From NCBI RefSeq assembly GCF_001436755.1, contig NZ_AYZD01000033.1, positions 85,993 through 149,992 of the forward strand: 64,000 bases of DNA, in the 5' to 3' direction. Source of the DNA: Liquorilactobacillus aquaticus DSM 21051. Lineage in GTDB: Bacteria; Bacillota; Bacilli; Lactobacillales; Lactobacillaceae. Below the pieces are notes generated by a model. It was not told where the DNA came from. It worked only from the letters and a program-made list of their open reading frames with translations, and ran no database searches. Shown in pieces: positions 1 to 6,742 of the stretch (position 1 is the stretch's first letter; every line of letters begins with the position of its first letter). The position numbers and the translations under genes are program-made.

Positions 1-310
1 CCAGTATATCAGTAATCAGAAAAAGACAGTTTACTACAACACCAGTGGACAGATGCAGTATGGTCAGCAACAGATCAATGGCAAGTGGTACCTATTTGAT
101 CAGAATACTGGCGCAATGAAGACTGGATTTCAGTATATCAGTAATCAGAAGAAGACAGCATACTACAATACCAGTGGACAGATGCAGTATGGTCAACAAC
201 AGATCAATGGCAAGTGGTACCTGTTTGATCAAAACAGCGGAGCAATGAAGACTGGATTTCAGTATATCAGCAATCAAAATAAAATTGCATACTATGACGG
301 TCAAGGACGT
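1..310 (+). repeat. 129-bp tandem repeats inside the L,D-transpeptidase gene
   Basis: Near-identical units begin with ATGCAGTATGGTCA at 53 and 182, exactly 129 bp (43 codons) apart. A partial unit fills bases 1-52 and a diverged unit follows 311. The array continues upstream of the window. Low divergence means copy number could vary by recombination. Confidence 0.9.
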
Positions 311-982
311 ATGCTGTATGGATCACAAACAATAAACGGGAAGTCTTATAATTTCAATAACGCAACTGGGGCACTGACTAATGTTGATTCAATTGGCCTG
401 AAGCTCAGTGCGGCTTCTTTTGCGGCTAAAACATCCCAAACAGTTGTAACTGTTGCAAGGAGAACTTCGGCTTCAGTGTACCTTTATGCTAAAGACAAAA
501 ATGGAATTTGGTATCGCAGCTTGTCGACTTCTGGTTATGTTGGAAGTAAAGGTGTTGGAAAGGCAAGTGAAGGCTCAAGTACAACCCCACTTGGTGCTTA
601 TTCATTAGGCTTTGCTTTTGGTACACATACAAGTGCCAATACTTCATTAACTTATCGGCACATCGATAGTAGATCTTATTGGATCGAAGATGTTAATGAT
701 AGTGATTATAATACATGGCAAGAACGCTCATGGGCTAATAGCAAAAATGAACACTTAGCTGATTATCCGACTCAATATGAGTATGCGGTTGTTATTAATT
801 ATAATACGTCACAGAGGACTAAAGGAGCTGGATCAGGTTTCTTCTTACATGTAGCTAATGGAAAACCAACTGCTGGCTGTGTATCAGTTCCACGCAGCGT
901 GATGATTCAATTGCTTGGCACTCTAAAAGCTGGAGCATATATTGTGAATGTCAATAATATCAATCAGATTTCGAATTATTAA
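2..982 (+). CDS. Secreted L,D-transpeptidase with glucan/cell-wall-binding repeats (5' end outside window)
   Basis: The reading frame is already open at the window edge, so this is the C-terminal part of a longer secreted protein. It begins with near-identical 43-residue repeats (units start at 53 and 182) rich in Y, W, G and F (INGKWYLFDQNTG, KTGFQYIS), the style of choline/glucan-binding repeats. From about base 400 a new domain follows, ending in FLHVANGKPTAGCVSVP. The His (codon 848-850) and Cys (codon 878-880) match the His...GC active site of YkuD-type L,D-transpeptidases, which crosslink or modify peptidoglycan through an acyl-cysteine. What is seen is the repeats and the active-site pattern; wall crosslinking is family knowledge; binding of alpha-glucan is inferred. 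The N-terminus and signal peptide cannot be seen. Confidence 0.8.
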   Translation, partial: QYISNQKKTVYYNTSGQMQYGQQQINGKWYLFDQNTGAMKTGFQYISNQKKTAYYNTSGQMQYGQQQINGKWYLFDQNSGAMKTGFQYISNQNKIAYYDGQGRMLYGSQTINGKSYNFNNATGALTNVDSIGLKLSAASFAAKTSQTVVTVARRTSASVYLYAKDKNGIWYRSLSTSGYVGSKGVGKASEGSSTTPLGAYSLGFAFGTHTSANTSLTYRHIDSRSYWIEDVNDSDYNTWQERSWANSKNEHLADYPTQYEYAVVINYNTSQRTKGAGSGFFLHVANGKPTAGCVSVPRSVMIQLLGTLKAGAYIVNVNNINQISNY

Positions 983-1018
983 AAAATATTTTATCGATTT
1001 ATGATATAGATATTTAAA

Positions 1019-1147
1019 GTGTGCTGGCTGTATAGTGAGGGTCACTGGTTTGACACACAGTATCAATATGATTCGCAGAAACAGGGTCGATTATGGTCGT
1101 AAATTACGGCATTCTTACGGGATTATCTTGGAGAGGACAATAATAAT
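1019..1147 (+). pseudogene. Possible coding remnant
   Basis: The frame starting at 1019 reads a protein-like stretch (SEGHWFDTQYQYDSQ, then GRLWS, a stop at 1100, then ITAFLRDYLGED). It has aromatic-rich, plausible composition but no start codon and an internal stop. It could be the decayed end of a gene. The family is not recognised. Confidence 0.2.
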
Positions 1148-1203
1148 TGATAATCAAAAAAATTTAAGATTTAACAGAAGTATTAGCATAAGGAGGCACT
1201 TGA

Positions 1204-1866
1204 TTGCGTAAACAATGGTCATTAAAAACAGTTTATTTGAATTACGCGATTTTTTGGGTGATTTGGTTGATCGCCCAGGGGTATTTAACACTGATTCAAG
1301 GACAGATAACGACTGGGATTACCAACGACCTGATTAATGTCGGCGTTAAGGTATTGATTTGGGTACCGCTGGGCTTGTTTTGGCTGAACAAAACTCAGGG
1401 ACAGCTTTGGTTATCTAAAAAGAAATTATATAATCGTCATTTTCCAGTTCAGTTTTGGTGGACCTTAGCCATATTTATTGCGTATTTGGGTTTTTCAATA
1501 TGGATTCGGCACCATTCATTTTATATCACGCCCATGCCTTTTACCAAGGAGGGCGGTAACTTCTTTAGTGTGACACTGGCTGCTGGATTAATTGAAGAAT
1601 TTGTTTTTCGGGGCTTGTTTTGCAACTACTTATTGGCGAAGTTTGGCATGACCAATGCAATCATTTTTCAGGCATTGCTATTTCAAGCTATTCATTTTCC
1701 AATTTACTTTGCGGAAAGATTATCACTGATGGGATGGGTGGTCAATGTTGCCACTGTGTTGCCGTTAGGTTTAATTTTTGGATGGATTTTCTATAAGTCC
1801 AGGAATTTGTGGCCGAGCACGATTCTACATTGCATATGGGATACATCGATTTTCTTGTTTATTTAA
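1204..1866 (+). CDS. CPBP-family intramembrane metalloprotease
   Basis: A 220-residue polytopic membrane protein starting at TTG behind a strong AAGGAGG site (about 1190-1196). It carries the family motifs in order: EEFVFRG (the EExxxR motif), FQAIHF about 40 residues later, and a final HCIWD. These glutamates and histidines form the metal site of CAAX/Abi (CPBP) proteases. Family members process prenylated proteins or peptides, or give bacteriocin self-immunity; no bacteriocin gene is visible nearby, so the substrate is unknown. It is probably monocistronic: a weak hairpin follows at 1887. Confidence 0.8.
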   Translation: MRKQWSLKTVYLNYAIFWVIWLIAQGYLTLIQGQITTGITNDLINVGVKVLIWVPLGLFWLNKTQGQLWLSKKKLYNRHFPVQFWWTLAIFIAYLGFSIWIRHHSFYITPMPFTKEGGNFFSVTLAAGLIEEFVFRGLFCNYLLAKFGMTNAIIFQALLFQAIHFPIYFAERLSLMGWVVNVATVLPLGLIFGWIFYKSRNLWPSTILHCIWDTSIFLFI

Positions 1867-1886
1867 TGAAAATTATGAATTGGATA

Positions 1887-1921
1887 GCGGCTGAGGCAGG
1901 GTAATCTTGTCTTGGCTTTTT
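1887..1921 (+). terminator. Weak hairpin terminator after the CPBP gene
   Basis: GGCTGAGGCAGG and CTTGTCTTGGCT pair using several G-U pairs, and the arm is followed by TTTTTT. It resembles a degraded member of the terminator family seen across the window. Confidence 0.4.
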
Positions 1922-2089
1922 TGGTTATCTCAACTATGATTGAACGAAGATTAAAGTGGAAAACTTTGACTTGGTTAATCTGTCTCATCGTTTATTTTGT
2001 TTTAACAAATATTAGAGATAATTTTTAAATTATTTTGCGATTGATAGCAAAAATGATCTTTTTTAGAAACCGTTTTTTACACGCAGATG

Positions 2090-2098
2090 TGGTATAAT
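2090..2098 (+). promoter_or_regulatory. Extended -10 promoter for the TPR-like gene
   Basis: TGGTATAAT is a consensus -10 box with the TG extension, about 50 bp before the start codon at 2146. No good -35 is visible, as is usual for extended -10 promoters. Confidence 0.55.
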
Positions 2099-2145
2099 GC
2101 TCTTACTTAAGATATAAAAATATTTTTCAAGGACGGAGTTGAAAT

Positions 2146-2916
2146 ATGGGGAAAAAGCGTAGTTATAGAGAGAGCCTTGAAAGATTGTGTACACGTTTGG
2201 ATCATCAATTGAATATTAAATATAAGTATAACGTTCATACCAAAGTAATATTACTTGAAAATGAGATAGACTATTCGGACATGGACTATATGGATGCTGT
2301 TGTGAAAGTTATAAAAAAAGAAAAAGAACTTGGTGTTTTGAGTGAGTATGATGTTTCGGAAGCATTGTATGAGGCATGTAAATTAAAGCAACCAGGTGCA
2401 TATCAGCTTTTGGTCAGGATGGTACACAAGATAGAAGATGATAATAAGACAACTCTGAAGATGCTTAAGATAGCTGCAGCATCTGGGAGTAAATCTAGTT
2501 GGGAATTTCTTCAGTATTTTGGAGAATGTTGCTGGGATGAGTTGGACTCAGGTAAAACGCTTGATGTTTATCAATTCGAATTAGAACAAGGGATTGAAGG
2601 TGCCCGTGTAAAAATGGGGATGGTCTATGATGAGCTCTTAGAGGATCATATGCAAGCGGCGCATTGTTATCGACTGGCTTTTCAAGAGGGTGATGAGTCA
2701 GCGGCATATAACTTAGCATTCACATATAGATATATGAAACCACAGGATTTATTACTGGCGGAAAAATGGTTTGAGGTTTCAATTAAAAGAGATAAGTACC
2801 CTCATTCACTACGTGAGCTGGGGGAACTCTACGTTGACACTAACAGAGAACAGCTTGGTTTACTGATGATAAAACAGGCTGATCAGCAAATTGCTAAAAT
2901 GTTGAGCGAGCATTAA
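2146..2916 (+). CDS. TPR/Sel1-like repeat protein of unknown function
   Basis: A soluble 256-residue, all-helical protein with ATG behind AAGGACGGAG. The second half has Sel1/TPR-like helix pairs (AAHCYRLAFQEGDESAAYNLA, then LAEKWFEVSIKRD), which normally mediate protein contacts. No catalytic motif, signal peptide or membrane segment is seen. It is clearly related in layout and sequence to the protein at 38830-39603 (shared N-terminal NIKY motif, a conserved Y(L/F)QYFG(E/D) centre and an AERWF/AEKWF helix). The DUF1413-like gene follows after 39 bp and is probably cotranscribed. The function is not known. Confidence 0.6.
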   Translation: MGKKRSYRESLERLCTRLDHQLNIKYKYNVHTKVILLENEIDYSDMDYMDAVVKVIKKEKELGVLSEYDVSEALYEACKLKQPGAYQLLVRMVHKIEDDNKTTLKMLKIAAASGSKSSWEFLQYFGECCWDELDSGKTLDVYQFELEQGIEGARVKMGMVYDELLEDHMQAAHCYRLAFQEGDESAAYNLAFTYRYMKPQDLLLAEKWFEVSIKRDKYPHSLRELGELYVDTNREQLGLLMIKQADQQIAKMLSEH

Positions 2917-2955
2917 AAAGTTTGAGCAAAAAATTCAAGCTAGGAGATGCTTCAT

Positions 2956-3198
2956 ATGAATAGCAAATTAAAAAGCATTTTTGAAGTAATCGATGCACAG
3001 TTAGATGACATACCAAATAATCAAAATTTTTCTCTGCCAGAACTGTATGGAGAAAAAGAATGGGATAAGCTTTATATTGGAGATCGCGTAATGGCCGGAA
3101 ACATGTTCCGCCGGGAGGTACTGCAGGGACATTACATTAACGTCAGTCTGCTTCCTAAAAAGGACAGAAAAAAACGTACTCAGTATTTAAAACACTAG
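2956..3198 (+). CDS. DUF1413-like small protein
   Basis: An 80-residue soluble protein. The start at 2956 is preferred because AGGAG (2942-2946) lies 9 bases before it; the in-frame ATG at 2947 would sit on top of that site. The sequence FSLPELYGEKEWDKL, followed by IGDRVMAGNMFRREV, matches my memory of DUF1413 proteins (an F.L.eLf...W..l....R...G..F pattern). The family has no firm function. The lysine/arginine-rich tail (KKDRKKRTQYLKH) suggests nucleic acid or phosphate contact, which is inference only. Confidence 0.55.
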   Translation: MNSKLKSIFEVIDAQLDDIPNNQNFSLPELYGEKEWDKLYIGDRVMAGNMFRREVLQGHYINVSLLPKKDRKKRTQYLKH

Positions 3199-3329
3199 GT
3201 AATATCTGGTAAATATCGATGAAGTTATTTTTTTGGCTTTAACTTTATCTTTGATGGTGCACCTCAGCCTCAGACCTATTATTATCAATTAAAGTGATAA
3301 GACTGGTTCTGTTGAAAGGATGGGAATCG

Positions 3330-3788
3330 ATGGAAGAAAATTACATTAAAATGATCAGATCTATGGTCGGCAACACTCCTATTATTTTAAACACAGCAGC
3401 TGGAATCTTACTAAATGATGACAAAAAAGTTTTGCTGCATCTAAGAACTGATACCAATAATTGGAGTTTACCAGGCGGTTATTTAGAATATGGGGAAACG
3501 TTTGCTGCAGCATGTGTTCGAGAATACAAAGAGGATAGTGGGCTGGAGGTTAAAATCATACGGCCTCTAAAAATGTTTGATCGTGGTTTTGTAGAATATC
3601 CGAATGGCGATAAAGCACAAACTATCTCACAGCTTTTTTTAGTGCAACCAGTTGGAGGCAATCTGCTAAGCAAACCGACGGACGAGACGCTTGCTTTGGG
3701 TTATTTTAATTTTAACAATCTGCCGCCATTACTCAACAAACAGACGGAGGAAATGCTTTTTTATGCGGAACAGACATGTCGTTCCTGA
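3330..3788 (+). CDS. NUDIX hydrolase
   Basis: A 152-residue protein. ATG at 3330 is chosen over GTG at 3294 because GAAAGGA (3314-3320) sits 9 bases before it. The NUDIX box reads GYLEYGETFAAACVREYKED followed by SGL, close to the GX5EX7REUXEEXGU consensus. Two positions differ: Tyr replaces the usual aliphatic residue, and the second metal-binding Glu is Asp. Family members hydrolyse nucleoside-diphosphate-linked compounds with Mg2+ or Mn2+. The substrate cannot be told from sequence, and the Asp substitution makes catalysis likely but not certain. Confidence 0.8.
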   Translation: MEENYIKMIRSMVGNTPIILNTAAGILLNDDKKVLLHLRTDTNNWSLPGGYLEYGETFAAACVREYKEDSGLEVKIIRPLKMFDRGFVEYPNGDKAQTISQLFLVQPVGGNLLSKPTDETLALGYFNFNNLPPLLNKQTEEMLFYAEQTCRS

Positions 3789-3926
3789 GTATACTTTTAT
3801 GTTTAGTAAAAAATTGGAATTAAGCATACATCTATAGAAACGTTTTGAAAGACTAACATCAAAATCGTATATGTGTTAGTATTAAATTGGAAGTTGCAGT
3901 AAAGTCAATAGGAATGCGATGAATTT

Positions 3927-4100
3927 ATGATGACAACATTATTTGTTATAACATTGTTAATAGTATTGAGTGGATTAATGTGGACCAATCTAGGATGGTT
4001 AGTTAGTTGGTCACTCACCTTTATGGTGTTTTTGGGTGGAATGTGCGATATGATAGTCGGTTTAGTTAACTGGCTGTTCAAAAAAGTGAGAATGCTTTAA
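3927..4100 (+). CDS. 57-aa two-helix membrane peptide
   Basis: An ATG at 3927 opens a 57-residue frame with two hydrophobic helices (LFVITLLIVLSGLM, and LTFMVFLGGMCDMIVGLV) and a basic end (FKKVRML). The ribosome site is weak (GGA about 15 bases upstream). A strong terminator follows at 4177, which fits the end of a transcript. No family is recognised. It may be a real small membrane protein or a chance frame. Confidence 0.35.
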   Translation: MMTTLFVITLLIVLSGLMWTNLGWLVSWSLTFMVFLGGMCDMIVGLVNWLFKKVRML

Positions 4101-4176
4101 AGTACGATTAGCCGTCTAGTCCAAAAATTTTTCAGAATAAAAAGACTTACGTTTGTTTTGAAAAAATAAATAATAA

Positions 4177-4232
4177 AAACTTAGGTCCAGTTAGAAATTG
4201 ATCGAAATCAATTTTTAACTGGACCTAAGTTT
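4177..4232. terminator. Very long bidirectional terminator hairpin
   Basis: Arms 4177-4202 and 4207-4232 pair over 26 bp with one mismatch around a CGAA loop. A-runs and T-runs flank both sides, so it can stop transcription from both the rightward NUDIX side and the leftward transsulfuration operon. Confidence 0.8.
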
Positions 4233-4381
4233 ATTTCTGGTTAGTAGTTTACGTGATTAACGTTCCAAAATAATTTTTTCATCTAAATCAGGAAACATTA
4301 TGAATAAGTCAATAATTTTATGCTAGCAGTCCATCATGGAAACCTGAAAAATGAACTCTGTCAGGCTTGCTTTTAAAACCT

Positions 4382-5518
4382 TTATTTCAAGGCCTGTTTG
4401 AAGTCCTCTAAGAGATCTTCAATGTTTTCTATTCCACAAGATAGACGCAATAGTTCATCAGTCACACCTTGTTTTTGGCGTTCTTCCGGAGTCAAACAAG
4501 CGTGTGACATCGTAGCAGGGTGTGAGAGGATCGATTCAACGCCGCCTAAACTGACAGCCAATATAGGCAACTTTATTTTTTTAGTAAGCTTTTCAAGTGT
4601 TTTTTTATCATAAACCTCAAAAGATAAGACTGCTCCGCCATTTGAAGCTTGGTGGGCATGGACAGCTGCATCGGGATGATCTTCTAATCCAGGATAATAA
4701 ACATGCTTGATTTTAGGGTTGGTTACCAAGTATTCAGCTAATTGTTGAGCATTTTCAACTGCCTTTTCCATCCGCAAACCCATGGTCTTCATTCCGCGCA
4801 AAACAAGCCAAGCATCTTCGACGCCAAGAATTGCACCAAAGTTTTTTTGTAACAGCCGCAATTTTTCTGCTAGGGAAGATTGATTTGTAGCCACTAAACC
4901 TGCTACCACATCACTGTGACCATTAACAAATTTGGTTACACTTTCAAGAACAATATCGCTTCCTAGATCAAGAGGTTTCTGGTATAAAGCTGTCATAAAT
5001 GTATTGTCAGCAACAGTCAGAATATTATTTTGGTGTGCTAATGCAACAATTTTCTGAATATCGCAAACTTTAAGCAAGGGATTCGATGGTGTTTCAATGT
5101 AAATCATTTTTGTATTCGAATGAAGATGGGCCTTTATATCATTTAAATCTGACATATCTACGAATGAAACACTGATGTTGTATTTAGGGAGAATTTCTGT
5201 CGCGAATTGGCAAGTTCCTCCGTAAACCTCAAGTGGAGCAATAATATGATCACCTGCATTTAAAAGCATAAGAACATTTGCGATGGCAGCCATTCCAGAA
5301 GAATATGCCAAAGCATAGTTTGCGTTTTCAAGTGAACAAAACCCACTCTCTAAAGCATCAACAGTTGGGTTACCAAATCTCGTATATAGATATTTTTGAG
5401 GCTGACCGTATAATTCTTTCTGCGCGAATGTTGATGATTGGTATTTAGGAATTGAAGAAGCTCCTGTATAAGTATCGACAACGGGATAATCGTGCAATAG
5501 TTTTGTATTTATTTTCAT
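4382..5518 (-). CDS. Cystathionine gamma-synthase/beta-lyase family PLP enzyme
   Basis: A 378-residue Cys/Met-metabolism PLP enzyme. Start at 5518 (MKINTKLLHDYP) follows GGAGCACAAAAA; the longer frame would run back into azlD. Seen motifs: AYSSGMAAIANVL (phosphate cup), YIETPSNPLLKV, and SVTKFVNGHSDVVAG with the PLP lysine. Length and the C-terminal LLRLSCGIENIEDLLEDF are typical. These enzymes make or split cystathionine or release H2S and methanethiol from Cys and Met. Members cannot be separated safely by eye. Its place after azlCD suggests amino-acid metabolism tied to branched-chain amino acid or methionine balance. Confidence 0.85.
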   Translation of the reverse strand: MKINTKLLHDYPVVDTYTGASSIPKYQSSTFAQKELYGQPQKYLYTRFGNPTVDALESGFCSLENANYALAYSSGMAAIANVLMLLNAGDHIIAPLEVYGGTCQFATEILPKYNISVSFVDMSDLNDIKAHLHSNTKMIYIETPSNPLLKVCDIQKIVALAHQNNILTVADNTFMTALYQKPLDLGSDIVLESVTKFVNGHSDVVAGLVATNQSSLAEKLRLLQKNFGAILGVEDAWLVLRGMKTMGLRMEKAVENAQQLAEYLVTNPKIKHVYYPGLEDHPDAAVHAHQASNGGAVLSFEVYDKKTLEKLTKKIKLPILAVSLGGVESILSHPATMSHACLTPEERQKQGVTDELLRLSCGIENIEDLLEDFKQALK

Positions 5519-5577
5519 TTTTTGTGCTCCTTTTCCAAAGAATATTTGAGTGATTTTTTGATAATATTGATACGGAT

Positions 5578-5901
5578 TTAGAAAAAATTTAGCAGCAGAA
5601 TGTAGCTGCATGTGCCTATGCCGATTGATAAAAACATGTTTTTCTTCCAAAAATGAACAAGTGCTGTGATTATACCGGCAGTAATTTCAAAAAGAGCATT
5701 TAAATTCAGATTAGCAGGCAAATCTTTGTAACAATAAATGACTAGCATTCCGAGAATTGCTGGCGGCAGAAACTTTCCAAGTTGTTGAATAAAAGCGGGA
5801 ATAGGTTTATTGCTAGGAATCAGTATAAATGGAAGAAAGCGAGTTAGCATTGTTCCACAAGCTGCGATCCCGATTGTTAGAATTTCCTCAGCTAGATTCA
5901 T
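5578..5901 (-). CDS. azlD: AzlD branched-chain amino acid exporter subunit
   Basis: A 107-residue protein with about four membrane helices and the AzlD pattern TRFLPFIL...NKPIPAFIQQLGKFLPPAILGMLVIYC. It overlaps the end of azlC by 14 bases, the usual coupled arrangement. AzlD works with AzlC in exporting branched-chain amino acids, and in some species other amino acids or analogues. The transsulfuration enzyme follows 59 bp downstream. Confidence 0.9.
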   Translation of the reverse strand: MNLAEEILTIGIAACGTMLTRFLPFILIPSNKPIPAFIQQLGKFLPPAILGMLVIYCYKDLPANLNLNALFEITAGIITALVHFWKKNMFLSIGIGTCSYILLLNFF

Positions 5902-6592
5902 GTGCTTTCACCTTCCGATTTTCTTTGATATAAAAGATAAGAGTGATCAACAGCATACTAAGCGGTAAAAAAAATTCTTTACCTAAAATGACTAGCAAGA
6001 TAGAAGAAACAAGGACACCGCATAAGGAGCTGACGTGATTATTTTCACGTATCAATTGATCAACGAAAAGTACAATGAATAGGGCGGTCATAACAAAAGA
6101 CAAGCCATTAAGATTAAAATGGATAAGACTGCCGAAAAGGCCGCCAAGCATTGATGAAAATACCCAATAAAAATGATTTAAGCAAGTGACATAGAACATG
6201 AACCATCCATGGTCCACTTCTTCTGGCACCTCTGTTGTATAATTCACTGAAAAAGATTCATCACACATTCCAAAAATCATGTAGTATTTTTTCCACCCAT
6301 CAATATTGTACTTTTCAAGCATCGAAACACTATAAAATAGGTGTCGAGAATTAATGATCAGTGCCAGAAGAAATACACTTAGAGGATGAAATGTATGGAT
6401 CAACAAACTAGCGACAACAAATTCTAATGATCCAGCAAAAATAATAAATGCCATTAGCGTGGGATATAAAAAGTTAAAACCCTCTTGATGCATATACACA
6501 CCATAAGTGATTCCAATAAATAAAAAACCAGTCATAATTGGCATTGTTTTTTTTAGTGCAAATTTAAAAGCAGCAGTTTTAGCATTGTCCAT
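5888..6592 (-). CDS. azlC: AzlC branched-chain amino acid exporter, large subunit
   Basis: A 234-residue polytopic protein. AzlC hallmarks include TGFLFIGITYGVYM, FAGSLEFVVASLL, INSRHLFYSVSML and FGMCDESFSVNY. It is the first gene of the leftward operon azlC-azlD-PLP enzyme, with GGAGGTG upstream of the start. It shares its upstream region with the divergent MocR gene, which is the likely regulator. Confidence 0.9.
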   Translation of the reverse strand: MDNAKTAAFKFALKKTMPIMTGFLFIGITYGVYMHQEGFNFLYPTLMAFIIFAGSLEFVVASLLIHTFHPLSVFLLALIINSRHLFYSVSMLEKYNIDGWKKYYMIFGMCDESFSVNYTTEVPEEVDHGWFMFYVTCLNHFYWVFSSMLGGLFGSLIHFNLNGLSFVMTALFIVLFVDQLIRENNHVSSLCGVLVSSILLVILGKEFFLPLSMLLITLIFYIKENRKVKAHESS

Positions 6593-6663
6593 TACTAAAT
6601 AACACCTCCTTAAGACTTGTATAAGGAAATTTTATCACTTAAAATGGTACAATCAATGATATA

Positions 6664-6680
6664 ATTGTATGCATTACAAT
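6664..6680. promoter_or_regulatory. Dyad operator between azlC and the MocR gene
   Basis: ATTGTA-TGCAT-TACAAT is an inverted repeat in the 150-bp divergent region. MocR regulators usually bind short repeats next to their own gene, so this is a candidate operator for both directions. The assignment is by position only. Confidence 0.45.
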
Positions 6681-6742
6681 GTTTTTTAAATTTTGATTAC
6701 TAAACGCTAAACTGTTTTTAATCATTGTGAAAGGTTGTTTAT

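Noticed and set aside
1936-2028. 30-codon hydrophobic frame after the CPBP gene
   Set aside because: One helix and a basic start look protein-like, but there is no ribosome site and it lies just after a terminator-like hairpin.
4233-4381. SAM or T-box riboswitch near the Cys/Met genes
   Set aside because: No S-box, SMK or T-box core was found upstream of either transsulfuration gene or cysK; the spacer DNA holds dyads and promoters only.
5519-5650. N-terminal extension of the transsulfuration enzyme
   Set aside because: It would overlap azlD, adds no domain and lacks a ribosome site, while ATG at 5518 has GGAGC upstream.
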